Notes: generated by a model from the letters alone, not told the origin. Positions 46,727 through 59,143 are shown, numbered from the stretch's first letter. The stretch is DNA of 64,000 nt from Calycina herbarum (GCA_001414485.1 LLEY01000028.1:186001-250000), one strand, 5' to 3'. Numbers and translations are program-made.

Positions 46727-47826
46727 ATGCCACTGGCAAGCGATGACAGAGCGCCTATTACCAATGGCACAGTTAGGAAGGAGGGGATAGCACCGATTTG
46801 CGCAGGGCTTGCGGGGAAGGTGAATTCTTTCTTGGAGGAGACGGATGGAGGGGAGTTGCTTGGACAGGTGAGGGCGCAGACGAGGGGGGCCTTGGGGGTT
46901 ATTGAGAGGGCCTTGGGGATGTATAGGTTTGTTTGTCTTTTTATATTACTAGGGAAGCGGAAGGGGGATCCGAGGGCACCGGGAGGGAGAGGGAATAATG
47001 GATGGCCTTTAAGAGAATGTTTGCTGACAATGTTTGAGCAGCCTCGAAGAAATCTCGCTGTCGTATAATGGCGGAAAAGACTGTCTTGTCTTGCTAATCC
47101 TCCTCCTAACCGCTTTACACAACCACTCCGTCTCCTCCAGCACCTCCTCCAGCACTTCCCCAAAAGAATCTACCCAAGAAGTCCTACCCACAACCACCAC
47201 CACCGACTCATACTCTTCCTCCTCGCCCCTCCCTCTCCCCTCGGCGCTCCAAACAGTCTACATCATCTCACCCCACCCCTTCCCCGAAGTAACCACCTTC
47301 GTAGACCACTCCATTACCGAATACAAACTAGATCTCGCACGCTACAACCTCCCCATGAAAGCAGCATTCGAGAAATACCTAGAGGAGAAACCAAAAGTCA
47401 AGGCTATTCTGGTTGGAACAAGACGGACGGATCCTAATGGGGGCTCTCTGACGCATTTTGATAGGACGGATCATGGGTGGCCGGGGTTTATGAGGGTGCA
47501 TCCTGTTATTGATTGGCATTATGCTGAGATTTGGGGGGTGAGTTGACAATATTTCACTTTTTGGGGCTTTTGGGGCTTTTTCGGTGTTTGCAGAGGGGGA
47601 TTTGGGATTTAGAAGTTTTGCTAACGTCAGAAAATAGTTCATCCGCCACCTCGAAATTCCTTACTGCGAACTCTACGATCGGGGATACACTAGTCTAGGA
47701 GGAACCACGGATACCCATCCCAATCCTGCTTTGAAAGCCAGCGCTGAAAAGGAGAAGGAACAGACTTTTAGACCGGCTTATGAACTGGTTGAAGATGAAG
47801 CTGAGAGGTTGGGGAGGGATTGGTGA
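46727..47826 (+). CDS. FAD1: FAD synthase (FMN adenylyltransferase)
   Basis: Three exons (46727-46926, 47042-47537, 47638-47826), introns of 115 and 100 bp, give 294 residues (yeast Fad1 is 306). It belongs to the PAPS-reductase-like fold: pyrophosphate-binding loop SYNGGKDC (74-81), then GTRRTDPNGG (from 192), and RVHPVIDWHYAEIW with the substrate-binding Asp-Trp. It joins FMN and ATP to give FAD, mainly in the cytosol. A Ser/Thr-rich insertion (about residues 96-130) follows the first motif, probably a disordered loop. The first splice (ATGTATAG to CCTCGAAG) gives YSLEEISLSYNGG in frame; the second uses GTGAGT and branch CTAAC. The ATG at 46727 was chosen by frame. Confidence 0.9.
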
Positions 47827-48870
47827 TAGTTGAGAAAAGGGGGTTGATGATGGGGGGATTATTGGCTACGGGGGGATTTGGAGGGGGGAAGGGGAGTAAA
47901 TAGTATGCTGGTGGGGCGGGGTTTCCATTACGGTACATGGGTTATGATAGATATAGAAGGCTTTGAATAAATGATTTTGAATTGATTGTGTTGGCGTTGT
48001 TCAGGGGGAAGAGTTGAGCCAGGTAAAATAGTTCCAGTAATAGATTTAATAGTTAGCCATGAAAATTGGGCATGTATTAACCTTTGCTGAGAAGAGTGCA
48101 TTCAGCTACTTGGAAATTTGTCCTTATTATCCCAGAATTAATTTTTTACATATACGGAATGAAAACAGTAAGTGAAAGAGAGCATTTTTAGCTATGTTTT
48201 AGAATCCTTTTCGGTAGAAAATTTACTTCTTTCCCTATTGTTTTATTACTTCATTTGACAAAAAGAATAGAGAATGGATGCAATCGTGAGTATAGTTTTA
48301 AGGCACTTTCACTGTTATCATTGTACCAAGACAATTAGAAGAATACAGGTACCTATTTAGAATAATCCAATTAATTTCCTATTCTTAAGGTACTTGAACG
48401 GTTAGGGAGCAGAGCATGGCTATTTGGCTCTCGGCTCTTGTGGATTTCTCTGGTGTAATATGTGAGACTATCTAACTTGATTGAATAAAGCAAGTAAAAT
48501 AACATTCAGATGATTATAACCAAAAAGCGAAATATGGAAAAAAAAGTTCCAGAGGAATCGACCAATAGGAAGCGTGGATTAACAAGCACAGTACTGGATA
48601 TGAATTTTCATAATCGTATCATTCGTTTTTTCAATCAGCTTACAGGGTCTTCCCTTTGGCCCCAGCGGTATTATCCTAATTGTAGCTTTGACCCGGAAGA
48701 CTGACCTCCCCTTTTCCTGAAGGGAGAAGGGCATTCCATGTTCAGTGGTGGATTGGTGGTGAAAACACAATTGAAGCACAAGTGGTCGACAAAATGCAAC
48801 CCCCAATGGCCCTAACCTCAATGTCTGAATTGAGGCGTGTGGTAGTACATGATATACATAATCTCCCCCT
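47827..48870. other. Gene-free stretch
   Basis: About 1 kb, AT-rich in the middle (48010-48560), without a supportable ORF or RNA gene. Confidence 0.5.
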
Positions 48871-49245
48871 TCAAGGCGGCCGCGATGATCCCTCATTTCC
48901 GTTCCCAGGTTTAAATCCCAATATTTCCCCCACCAGACCGCCGGGTTTTGGAACTGGACACTCTCTCTTTGGCTTGCTCAGTCGGCCTTGAGTTCTCCCA
49001 TATTCACAATCATTGTCGGTTTCCTGAGATATATCCTTCGTAGCTTCGGTCTTTTCCCCTTGACATCTCCGCCGCCTCCTCCGTCTTGGTGGTGTGCCAT
49101 TGGGCATTTCTCCATCTGCGTATGCGACTCTCGGGGCGGGACATGGTAGAATATGTGGTAGTGCGACAACGAAGAAACTAGCAAAGAGCGTGGTTGCGAA
49201 GAGGGAGGAGGTCAGTCGACTTCGGGGGTGGAGATGTGGTGGCAT
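48871..49245 (-). CDS. Small conserved fungal protein with N-terminal membrane segment
   Basis: 124 residues from the ATG at 49243-49245 (the longer reading from 49296 adds 17 residues before it). The start MPPHLHPRSRLTSSLFATT is followed by a hydrophobic segment (LFASFFVVALPHILPCPAP) and then a charged, Arg-rich middle and a C-terminus with RECPVPKPGGLVGEILGFK. The pattern of a basic N-terminus plus one membrane segment fits a mitochondrial or ER membrane protein. I recall similar short proteins in ascomycetes but no named function, so none is given. The short reading was preferred because the MPPHLHPR start looks conserved. The very C-terminal end might be an unspliced intron. Confidence 0.55.
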   Translation of the reverse strand: MPPHLHPRSRLTSSLFATTLFASFFVVALPHILPCPAPRVAYADGEMPNGTPPRRRRRRRCQGEKTEATKDISQETDNDCEYGRTQGRLSKPKRECPVPKPGGLVGEILGFKPGNGNEGSSRPP

Positions 49246-49853
49246 GTTGAAGAGGGTTTTGGGCAGAAGCCAATTGGGACTGATTGGTGTTAGCAATTGT
49301 GATTATATGATATGGGGGTGAGGAATGTGGGTTGCGGGTGTTTTGACGCACAAATTGTATGAGTTCCAATTGTCAGGCCAGTCTGCGAAGTTGTGAGGTT
49401 GGAGATGTCACTTTTTGAGGAGATGGGATGATCTACTCGGGCTAGTCTATTTCGCTGCTTGGCTGCAACTTTAAATTTTAGCGCGTTCTGTCCTACGCAA
49501 CCTCACCTAGCCAAGACTTTCCGCCCCCAGGCCAGTATTTGGCAGCCAGCCCGGCTTTACTTGTACTACAAGTACCAACACCTACGAAGACCTCCACTGT
49601 GTTGATTCTCTGAATAGCTTCACTTCACTCTTTCCCTTTCCTTTCGGTACCCTTTCCTACTTTCCACTGCATCCTCATCCCGGTTTCCTTCATATTCCCC
49701 TGCCGGTGCGGTAGTTTGCCCCGCGCTTCGGCCCTCGTTCTAGGCGCGTCAAGCTCCCGGTCAAGACACAAGACAAATTGCGCCAACTACAATTGTAGAG
49801 GAGGACACAGTGATCCATTCTGGAAAAGGGCCCATAGCCCATGTGCTTGCAAA
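49246..49853. promoter_or_regulatory. Divergent upstream region, small protein and PPG1
   Basis: About 600 bp between two start codons on opposite strands. The part before PPG1 has pyrimidine-rich tracts (49600-49700), common in fungal promoters. No specific factor site is identified. Confidence 0.45.
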
Positions 49854-51294
49854 ATGAGCGACTTGGATAGGTGCGAGTTCCAAAATCAGTACTCCACGCA
49901 CTCCCACCTAACAATACCTTCCTTGTAGAGCAATCGCACAGCTAAGAGCATGCCGGCCGATTCCCGAAGCGCAGGTTCGAGAGATATGTCACAAAGCGAG
50001 AGAACTTTTGATTGAGGAGGGAAACGTGGTTACCGTGAAAGCGCCAGTGACGGTATGATCCAACGATAGCGTCCATGCCTACTTGCTTGCTCACAAACGT
50101 TCACAGATTTGTGGCGACATCCACGGACAATTTCACGATTTAATGGAACTATTCCGAGTGGGGGGTGATGTGCCAGATACCAACTACCTGTTCATGGGTA
50201 AATACTATACCGCTCCAACCCAACATCTGAATACCAACTGAAATTGTACAGGCGATTTCGTCGATCGGGGCTTCTACTCTCTCGAATCCTTCCTCCTTCT
50301 CCTCTGTCTCAAAGTACGATACCCGGATCGAATGACCCTAATAAGAGGGAACCACGAATCGAGACAAATTACCACCGTCTACGGATTTTATGATGAATGT
50401 TTGCGGAAATATGGCAGTGCAAATGTGTGGAGGTATTGTTGCGAAGTCTTTGATTATCTGGCGTTGGGTGCAATTGTCCTTGGGGCATCGACCTCTCTGG
50501 AGCCAAATCAGCAGAGGGGACCAGCGAGTAGTCGTACATCAACCCAAGAATATATCGACCCCGATATCGAGATCGAGATACTGGGCAGCGACAATGGGGT
50601 AGTGTCGAGAATCCCAAGGCGCAAAGGAAAGGAAGCTGCAGTTCAGAACAGCCCGCCATCCAAATCCTCTTCCCCAGCTACAAAACCAGGACCACCCGGA
50701 ACCGCAGCATCTGGTTGGAGCCGGGGTACCACGGGCAGTACTAGCGGCGCCATATTTTGTGTTCATGGCGGCTTGTCCCCCTTGGTGGAGTCGATTGACA
50801 AAATCAGACTGTTGGATCGCAAACAAGAAGTTCCACACGAAGGGGCAATGTGTGATCTACTCTGGTCTGATCCGGACGAGATTGATGGATGGGGTCTCTC
50901 TCCTCGTGGTGCGGGATTCCTCTTTGGTGCGGATATCGTCAAGAGTTTCAATCACGTTAACGATCTCTCCATGATTGCCCGGGCCCATCAACTCGTTATG
51001 GAAGGATTCAAAGAGATGTTTGACAATAATATTGTCACTGTTTGGTCCGCGCCGAATTACTGTTATCGATGCGGTAACGTGGCTGCAATTCTAGAACTCG
51101 CTGAGGATGGCATGGGCGAGTCTGCTAATGCACGAAGCAACGGTGATGTCAATCGAAGTAATGGGGGCATCTCTGAAGAAAGCTCTCGTGTGCTGCTCGC
51201 TGGTCCTGCAAGGAGATATCGTGTGTTCCAGGCGGCTCCTCAGGACTCGAGGGGTATGCCAGCGAAAAAGCCTCAGGCGGACTACTTCTTGTAG
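49854..51294 (+). CDS. PPG1: Ser/Thr protein phosphatase Ppg1 (PP2A-like catalytic subunit)
   Basis: Four exons (49854-49870, 49929-50052, 50107-50197, 50252-51294), introns 58, 54 and 54 bp, 424 residues. Metal-binding PPP motifs: GDIHG (50-54), GDFVDRG (78-84), GNHE (110-113), then HGG and the second-half motif [11 protein letters not shown]. The end DYFL matches the methylated Leu tail of PP2A-type enzymes. The first exon codes only five full residues, MSDLD. An insertion of about 88 disordered residues (about 155-242) separates the phosphatase core before GAIFCVHGG; fungal Ppg1 proteins are known for such inserts, whereas PP2A has only a few residues there. Ppg1 dephosphorylates targets in glycogen and mitophagy control with the Far complex in yeast. 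It is convergent with the large gene at 51676. Confidence 0.92.
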
Positions 51295-51675
51295 TTATAT
51301 TGAGCATGGTTGTGTGTTGAGAAATAGAAATGGGATGGCATGAGATGAATCATATTTTGCTTGTTATGGGGAATGCAAGGCGTTCATGGGAACTTGGTCT
51401 CGCTTTTTCGATAGAGCGTGTATGGTAGACAAGAGACTATATTATATTTGCCCCTGGCTAGTGCTAGCGTCTCCCTCTTTCATTGCGGCTTATACTTTCC
51501 TCGAAACGCTCACAGTATTTGCAAAATGATGGTTGAACTTCTGCAGAAATTGAAAATTACATTACAAGTATCCAAGTGGAAATAGCACCAATCATTATTA
51601 TTCTCTCCCTTCAAATGAAAATCAAGAAGCGAAGAATTTCGGATCACCCCCGGGACAAAGGAAGATCTCTTTCCC
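51295..51675. other. Convergent 3' region, PPG1 and orphan gene
   Basis: About 380 bp between two stop codons on opposite strands; likely overlapping or close poly-A regions. No gene. Confidence 0.5.
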
Positions 51676-54600
51676 TCAAATCACCGCATACCTCTTACCA
51701 TCATTTGTCTGCTTTGCCAAGGGCAGCCCGTTCTCTTCGAAATACCTTGTCTGTGCTTCAAATTCCTGCCAGTCTTCACTGCGTTGCATGTTGTCTAGAA
51801 ACTTAGTTTTCTCCTCCTTGTTCTCTCGCTCCCAAACGTCATACAACCCCGGTTCAGTCTCTTTGTCTGGTTTGGGTATTACCTCTTTGTAAATTTTCAA
51901 CTCTTGCAATACTGAATTTTTGTAGTCTTCCAAAGAGTCGAAGCCCGTTTGTTGAAGGTAATCGTCAAGTTCGATATCCTGTTGCCAAGCTTTTGCACGG
52001 AGACCTTCTTCTATGGCTCGACCGGCGTGAAATCTCATGTCGGCATTTCTTTGCTCCGCGGTTTCCCTGTCCCCGTCGTACCCCGAATAATCCTGATGTC
52101 CTGGATAGGTATGGGTCTTGTTGACGTTTGTGTCGTCCTTTTGCAAATCTATCATGTACTGGACCATTGCTTTGAAGCTTTTGTGATTGTTGGACTTGGC
52201 GTATTCTTCCTTATCCATGTTGAAAGATGCAGCTTGGGCCTTGACTCTTTCTATCATCTCCTGTCGAATCTTCTTTGAGCTCACTTCGTGGGTTTCTTGC
52301 ACTAGGAAGTTTTGCCATTCTATGTACCAGTATGCAAGATAGTCGGTGGCCTGTATGTCATATATCAGTGTGTCAGTTAGTGCCGTCCCTGTCCAGTTCG
52401 CATCCCAAAGCCTGAATTTCGCCAACTTAACTCCTGTGATGTCGGGAGGATAGTGACGATAAACCGGTTTGGGAGGAGCGCGTTTTGGTTGAGCGCGTTT
52501 TGGTGGAGGTTGTTTTGGAGGACCGCGTTTTGGAGGACCGCGTTTTGGTGGACCGCGTTTTGGTGGAGGGGATTGTTTTGGTGGAGGAGGTTGTTTTGGT
52601 GGTGGAAGTTGTTTTGGTGGAGGTTGTTTTGGTGGAGGTTGTTTTGGTGAAGGAGGTTGTTTTGGTGGAGATTCGGGAGTCGACAAAGGCTCTTTTTTCG
52701 ATGAAATGGGCAAAACCGGCAAAGGCGGCGTCAAAGTTGGCGAACGGGACATGTCCTGGAGGTTCTTGGCAGCCTCTTTTTGGATACGCGAATTCTCAAA
52801 TTTTGTGACAAGATCTTCCTGCATCTCCTCTAGTTGCTCCAGTTGTTGCAAGGCCTTAGTTCGCTTAGGCGGAACAATTTCAGGTAAATTGTTTGCCTTT
52901 CTCTTGCGATTTTCCTTCTGTACCTTTGCCTCCCTTTCCTTTGCTTCCCTTTTCTCTTTTTGTAGGATCCGCGTCGCAATATCTTCAGGGCTGGAATTGG
53001 GATTCTTGGCGCATTCGATTGCGAAATTGTATTGCCCAACCAACCTTTCTCGTTCACTGCGACCCTGCGAGACTCCGGATGGAGGGACTGGAGTATCGTT
53101 CAACACGCCTTCCCACCACTCCAGCTTCTTGGGCGAAGGAACAGTTCCAATGAAATCGCCGTCGCTATTTTTCCGTTGCCCACGTTTAGGCATCTTTGCG
53201 AAGCGTTTCACGTACTCCTTTTGCTTCTCTATAATCTCCTTCTTATTCTTGTCCCATTCCTCGTTGATGACAGCGCTTTGGACAATCCCGAATGCAGGGT
53301 GGTCTCGGACATGTTCTTTGCCCTCCCAGAATTTGTCCCCTTGTGGTTGTATGACGGGGTTGTTGTTAATAGCTGTTGCGCGCTTTTGGAATTCCTCATT
53401 GATAATGGCAAGATGTTTGAGTTCCTCTTCGGGGGAGGAGAACGCGAGCGGGACTCTGACAATGTCGTTGTCAGAATTAGGGCTGTCACGACCTGGTACG
53501 AGTGAGAGCCCTGCCCCTTCTGTTTGCTCTCCTGGTGGTGGCGGTCGAGGTTCCATAAGGTCATTCGTAACCGCGTAGTCGAGATTAGCTCCCAACCTTC
53601 CTATTAAAAGGCGACATATGTCAGTCTTTGTCTCGAAATTCCCACAACAACACTTGGTCTAAGAAGTGAACATACCAACAGTCTGGAACGCCAACTCGGG
53701 CACGTTAGGGTCAGGTTTCTTCCATTCTCTCATCGCTTTCCAGATATCATCGTCTGGTTCGCCTTCTTCTCCAGCTTCTTCTCGGTCCAAACGATCTATC
53801 ATTCTCCTGGCCCAAACTTCACCGGCACTCTTTCCCGCGTCTTTCCAATAAGGCTCCTGCCTCAATTTCTCCCACTGCATGCTCTTCTGTGTAGCGTTTA
53901 GAGGGGTTTCATCTCCAAACTCCCATCCTTTCAATCCATGCCAAAAAGCTACTTGACCACCAGGACATTCAATGATGGCAAACTGCGGCAACGGGCCAAC
54001 GATCTCTCCTTTTCCCACCTCAGCACCATTAACCAGAAGAGTCCCTCCCTGAAGATTGGTGGCAAAGTATAAATACTCCCTTTTTTCATCACGGTCAATG
54101 TGGTCGTACCAATCCAACTCATCGTAGGGCAATAGCACATCCTCTTCATCATGCCCTTTTGCAATCGGCCATCTTCGGGGAGGGAGGTCTCGTCTTTTTT
54201 CTTGCTCAGGGGTAACCCACCATGGATCATCTTCTCTCATTTCTCGATAAGTTTGAAGAGTGTCCAAACCCTGGAGTTCAACTTCTTTTTCCCCGCGTTG
54301 ATTGAGTGATATCTTCTTCTCATGCATTACTGCCTGGACACGACGAATATCAAGGGGAAAGATGCTGTCTCTGTGATTTTCTGGTTGAGGCATGCGTTTT
54401 TCGCGATCGGGCTCTAATTTTTTTACTAGGGGCGTGGTTGGCACGTTGAAAATAGTCCCAGTCACTCGGTCCCAGATTTTACGCTTGCGGAAAAGACCCT
54501 GTGGGTTACGGAGGTAGCAGTGGGCCCATCGAAGCGTCTTTCAAATGGATGATTAGTACCATTTTCAATTGTGAAGGACATGGGGAACTTGCCGGGAAAG

Positions 54601-56302
54601 GTTGTGTAGCACAGTCCACCCCGCCATCGATTTCAAACTCAGTCAATTGGCGGAAGCGAGCGAAATCATCATCATTTCTCTCCTCGCTTTCAGCTCTAGC
54701 TCTCTCGGCATCCGTTAGATTGATCTCTGTTGGTTCCTCGCCTACTCGGCGAGGCCTCCAAACTGTATTATTAACACGATCACGGATATTTCCTATAGCA
54801 GCCAGCGTCATAGACTTAAATCCCCCACTGCCCCCATCATCATCATTCATGATTACCGCAAGGTCCCCGTCGTCCCCCTCTCCTTGCTCTAGCTCTGTCC
54901 TTGTTTCGTCATCTTCAACAGAGTATTGACCTTCTCGGGTTATCTTTCGTCTCTTTTGGCTTGCCCAATAAGCTGGATCATCCACCAACTGCCAGTGGGG
55001 GAACAATGCTGGTCTGTACGTGGGCACTACCTCTTCCTCGACTTCCACTTCTTCATACTCTGGTACATAGATCGTCTTTGTTTTGAACGATGATGCGGGA
55101 GACTCATCCTCGGAACTTTCTTCTTCAGGGGGTTCCCCTTTCTCTCGTCGCTTCCGTAAAGTGCCGTACCCTACAACTTTTTGGGCGTCCACTACAGGGA
55201 CCTTGACCCTGACCGCTTTCATCGCAGGCTTGTCAACACTCTCTTGGATTTTTTTTCTCTTTGCGGGCTTCTCTTTCCTATAATCATCAGGTTCGGGCGA
55301 CGGTAGAGCCGTTCCATTGACAACATCGCCCCATCCCCGGATAGGTTCCTCAGGGAGGGGCAGCTCTGGCTCTTTTTTTCCGAATTTCGTCCTGTCCACA
55401 GCAAATTTTCGGGGCTGCTTGGTAACCATTTTATCATCTGGAGCACCAATCGCCTTCGTCTTCTGCTTGGTCTTCTTTCCCGTCTTCCTCGTCTCTGTAC
55501 CAACTTGAACTAGCCCTTCCTCTGGGTCTTGACCAGACGGAACCCACTTCAACTGCTTCTCCCTCTGAGGCAACTCCTCCTCAAGACAATATATTTCCTC
55601 ATAAACTTTCCAAGGCTGCTGCTTCTGTTCGTTGGAAGTAAAAGTCTTCCTCTTCCTCTTCCTATTCTTCCTCCGCTCCTCAAGTTTCTTCAGAGCACCC
55701 TGTACCCATTCCCCATTCACACGACCCTCGATAAAATGATTATTCCAGATATCATAGGCGCGTTTCCAACTCAACCAGACCTCTTGATTGGAACCATTGT
55801 AGCTCCTCCCAAAGGTCTCGCAGAGCCGTTTGATCGTGGGGAGACTCTCAGGACGAATGTTCTCCGCGAGGGGAGATGGAATTTCCAGCTTGTTCCTGAT
55901 TCTGACGGGGGAGAAGCTACTGCGCTTCGTTCTTTCCTGGCAGGCTAGCGCGGAAAAAAAGGGGCTGAAGTCGTAGAGTGCATGATTGAGTCTGTTGGCG
56001 ATCTCAAAGGCCACTATTTCTTTCGCAGGGGGTTGCCTTATCACAGTGCCCTCCTGGTTTAACACGTCGGTCCTGGGGCCGTCGGGCGTTGGTGGACGGT
56101 CACCGGGGAGCCTTTCCACGTAGCCAGCTTTCTTCTTTTTGAGTCGTTCTTCAAGATCATCGAGACTGCTTCGCCTAGGTTGTTTGGGGCCCTTGAACGG
56201 GACCCCCTCTTTTTCTGGAGGATTCCAGTAGGATTTTGTCCCGCGTGGTTTCTTTTCGGGGGACGTTGGAAGGGCCATCTTGGAGAGTTGGTTGGTTTGC
56301 AA
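51676..56302 (-). CDS. Very large orphan, low-complexity protein (~1,490 residues)
   Basis: Three exons read leftward: 54593-56302, 53676-54537, 51676-53600. They join through a 55-bp intron with a GC donor (GCAAGT, branch TACTAAT, end AAAG) and a 75-bp GT-AG intron. The sum is divisible by three and gives 1,498 residues, or 1,490 from the second ATG (56276-56278, MALPTSPEK). The protein is highly charged and mostly disordered: Lys/Glu-rich tracts, an acidic EYEEVEVEEEVV cluster, and near the C-terminus a Pro-Lys repeat (PPKQPPPK units). A folded-looking N-terminal region (VAFEIANRLNHALYDFSPFF, then IKRLCETFGRSYNGSNQEVW) may be a small helical domain. No domain recognised; probably lineage-restricted. 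The exon link is an inference, and two separate genes remain possible. Confidence 0.65.
52467..52672 (-). repeat. Pro-Lys-rich tandem codon repeat in the orphan gene
   Basis: On the plus strand, units such as GGAGGTTGTTTTGGT and GGACCGCGTTTTGG recur every 12-21 bp. They encode (P)PPKQP and PPKRG units. Prone to length change, so allele lengths are likely to differ between strains. Confidence 0.85.
54538..54592 (-). other. Probable GC-AG intron in the orphan gene
   Basis: The 55-bp intron on the minus strand starts GCAAGT, which is the usual donor form for GC introns, has branch site TACTAAT about 15 bases before the acceptor, and ends GAAAG. Joining exon A (phase 0) to ACG CTT CGA keeps one open frame through to FRKRKIWDRVTGT. 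No in-frame GT donor nearby fits as well. Confidence 0.65.
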
Positions 56303-57299
56303 TTACTCCTGTGCTTTCCATCTATCCTGGTGAAGACATCAAAAAAGAAGGATTGAAGAGCCGTGGTAAGGTTGAAGCAGGAGGCAAATGTGAGAATGAA
56401 CGGGTGTTTGCTTTGCTTGTGTTTACACGACGTTTTTAGTGAAAGAATGCGGTGGTGGTTCCGAGGAATGAGACGAGGCCCGAATGGGGAAAATTCCTTT
56501 CGTGGTGTGGTTGGAATGCGAGTCTGATTTAGGAATTCGATTGTCGGCTGTGGCTTGACGCAAACGGGAACAAGGGATTTCGATAATTTTTCTTTGTGCG
56601 CATTACGCACTGGAGCAAAGAGTATCGTATCAATATTAGTCATATTTTAAAGTAATAGTGCATGGCGAATTTTTGAATTGATGTTGAGGTTTTTCTTTTT
56701 TCCTAGCGAAAAACAAATTTAGCCCGTTGGATTCGCAACTGAGATATTGCTGAAGACTAGGGTGTAAGGGCTTAAACTTAATGATCGACTCAAACAATTG
56801 TTATGAAGATGGCTTTGCTGCTGAAATGGTCAGAGAGAAAATTTGCGGCTCGCTAGATACTATTATGGATGAGTGATAGAGGTGTGTCTCGCTTAGTTTT
56901 AGTTTTAGAATACAAGAGAACTCACTTTTGGACCTTTTAATGATTAGAACATATTAGCGCCATGGATTTGCTAGTAGTATTCTTCATGTCGGTTTATACG
57001 TCTAATTTATTTTCGATTATAGGACGCGCTCTAAGGCACTTGAGAATTTTGTTCAAGAAATCTTAGAACCAGAGAGCTTGTTTCTTGAGTCTGGCAATCC
57101 CCCCCTGGAATAATAGTGCCATATTGGAAGTTAATCGAGTTTTAGTCAATCAACAAGAGAGGGGTTGTACACAAGGCAAAGACCAAGGTTCTTACTTCGG
57201 AGAAGTGATGTAGTTTCAATTGCTGAGACGGATAAATAAATTTATTTGAATTTAGATTTATTTCATGTAGTAAATTTGCAAGGGATGGCATCAATTTGG
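56303..57299. other. Intergenic, orphan gene promoter side
   Basis: About 1 kb with no supported gene: the 5' flank of the orphan gene and the 3' flank of the oxidoreductase. AT-rich in 56640-57290. Confidence 0.5.
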
Positions 57300-58642
57300 T
57301 TATTCGATTTTAATGGTTAGTTTACCAAAGTGCTTCTGGTCCCATTGGTACTGATATGCCCTGTTTATGAATTTAGTGTGTGAGGTTATGAGCACTTGGT
57401 TGCCTGTCTAGACTTACTCCTTCAGTTCCTCAAGCTTGAAAACTTTCTCATCAACGACAGGTTTGATATTGTTTGCGTCAATAGCACGATTCTTGTCACA
57501 AGTTAGACAATGCAACCTAATAATAATAGTAAAACTCACCATCTCCTCAAATTGAAGACGACTTCCAATCAAAATCCCCCGAACAATACAGCCGTGGTTC
57601 AAAGCTTCCAAGAAACTGGGTTGCTTCTCAGTCAAACCACCAAGGAAACCAATAATAGAGATAACACCATCATGCTTTATAGCATTGAAGTTCTGAATCA
57701 TAGTTGTAGGACCAGCGACCTCAATGATGTGATCTACACCAGCTCCATTAAGAGACAAAGATTTCGCTTTGGCACCCCATTCCGGCTCATCTTTATAATT
57801 GATAACATGATCCGCACCGAGTTTCTTGAGAATCTCGCCCTTCGCAGCTGAAGAGGTTGTTGCAATGACCTTTGCACCAGCCGCTTTAGCGAATTGAAGT
57901 GCGAAGATACTCACACCACCAGTTCCTTGTGTCAAAACAGTTTGACCTGGGAGCAAGGGCCTAAGACCGTAAAGGGCATTCCAAGCTGTAACCGCTGCAC
58001 AAGAAAGTGACCCGCCTTCCTGATAGGTCAAGGTGGTGGGCATATCCACAAGTCCTTCTTCGTTGAAAACACCATATTGGCGCAGAACGCCATCCAAAGA
58101 ACCACCAAGGCCAGTTGCCATGGTCTTTTGGGTTGGGGGACCACCAATATGCCCTTGATTAAAGAGAGTTGCGACTTTGGCACCGACTTTGAATCGATTG
58201 ACTTTCTTGCCGACGGCGATAACCTCCCCAGCTCCATCGGAGCCAGGAACTACGCCAGGAGTTTGTGGGAATGGATAGAATCCTGTAAGGTTGTTAGTTT
58301 TGAACCTTGCAAGTAACTCGTATTGCTGTGATGGTTGTCAAATGTTAACTGCCATGCCTCGGTGATAGCTCTAGTTGATTGCCAGTACCCCACTTCAGAA
58401 TAGCGGGGTAAAACAAGGTTCCGAGATGGGAAAAGAGTCTCGCAAAGGACAATTGGCTCATTCAGCTGACCTTTTGGAATAATAATATCGCGGTAATTCA
58501 AAGAAGCGAAGTGAAATTTGACCAAAACATCGTTGTCAGAAAGTTCTGGGATGGGAACCTCCTTGAACTTTAAATCGTCGAAGCCCGTGGTGCCCTCGAC
58601 AGCCCAAGTTTTGGTGGTTTTTGGAATATCAATGGAACCCAT
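57300..58642 (-). CDS. MDR-type NAD(P)H quinone oxidoreductase (zinc-independent)
   Basis: Four exons (58471-58642, 57540-58282, 57418-57491, 57300-57360), introns of 188, 48 and 57 bp, 349 residues. An N-terminal GroES-like domain (MGSIDIPKTTKTWAV...SLNYRDIIIPKG, then FYPFPQTPGVVPGSDGAG) is followed by a Rossmann domain with the nucleotide-binding loop GTGGV (177-181) and VIATTSSAAK. The C-terminus EAYQYQWDQKHFGKLTIKIE is completed only by the last 61-bp exon; an unspliced reading would stop at 57414. The group (quinone reductase, enoyl reductase-like, MDR superfamily) moves hydride from NADPH to quinones or enones in the cytosol. The true substrate cannot be read from sequence. A 188-bp first intron is long for this locus. 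Confidence 0.88.
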
Positions 58643-59143
58643 AATGAAAATATCTGTCCAAAGTAGGGAAAGAAAGCTGTAGAGAAATTGAAGAGCAAAA
58701 AATCAAAGTATATCCACGTTTTTCCGGATTATAAATACACTCCACCGAGCACGGCGCCATTATTACCAATTCGAAGTATGATCTCACCCCACGTACAGGC
58801 TATTGAAACGAAAGTTTTCTATAGCTCTTCGGACTTATGGGGATTAAAGTCTTCTCATTGATAGGTAGGCTCGTTAAAAAAATAGATGACGACAACGGGA
58901 ATATTTTATGTGGAGTTTGGGGTGCTTTTGATTGGACCCTCACAAGACGTTTACTATCTGGCGAAATGCTAACCTGGTACAAGTTCACTGTGGAGGAATA
59001 CTCTCGGCCTTTTAAAATTGTATTAGATCGACTTTGTACCAGAGTGAAGACCTTGAGTCATGCGGGGTGTTTTGAGATGTGGATTGAGTTCAGTACATAG
59101 TGATGGTGGGTGGAAAATTGCGATGGAATGGATTGAGGTAGAT

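Noticed and set aside
52453..52808. Plus-strand Trp/Val-rich ORFs
   Set aside because: They are the antisense reading of the Pro-Lys repeat in the orphan gene.
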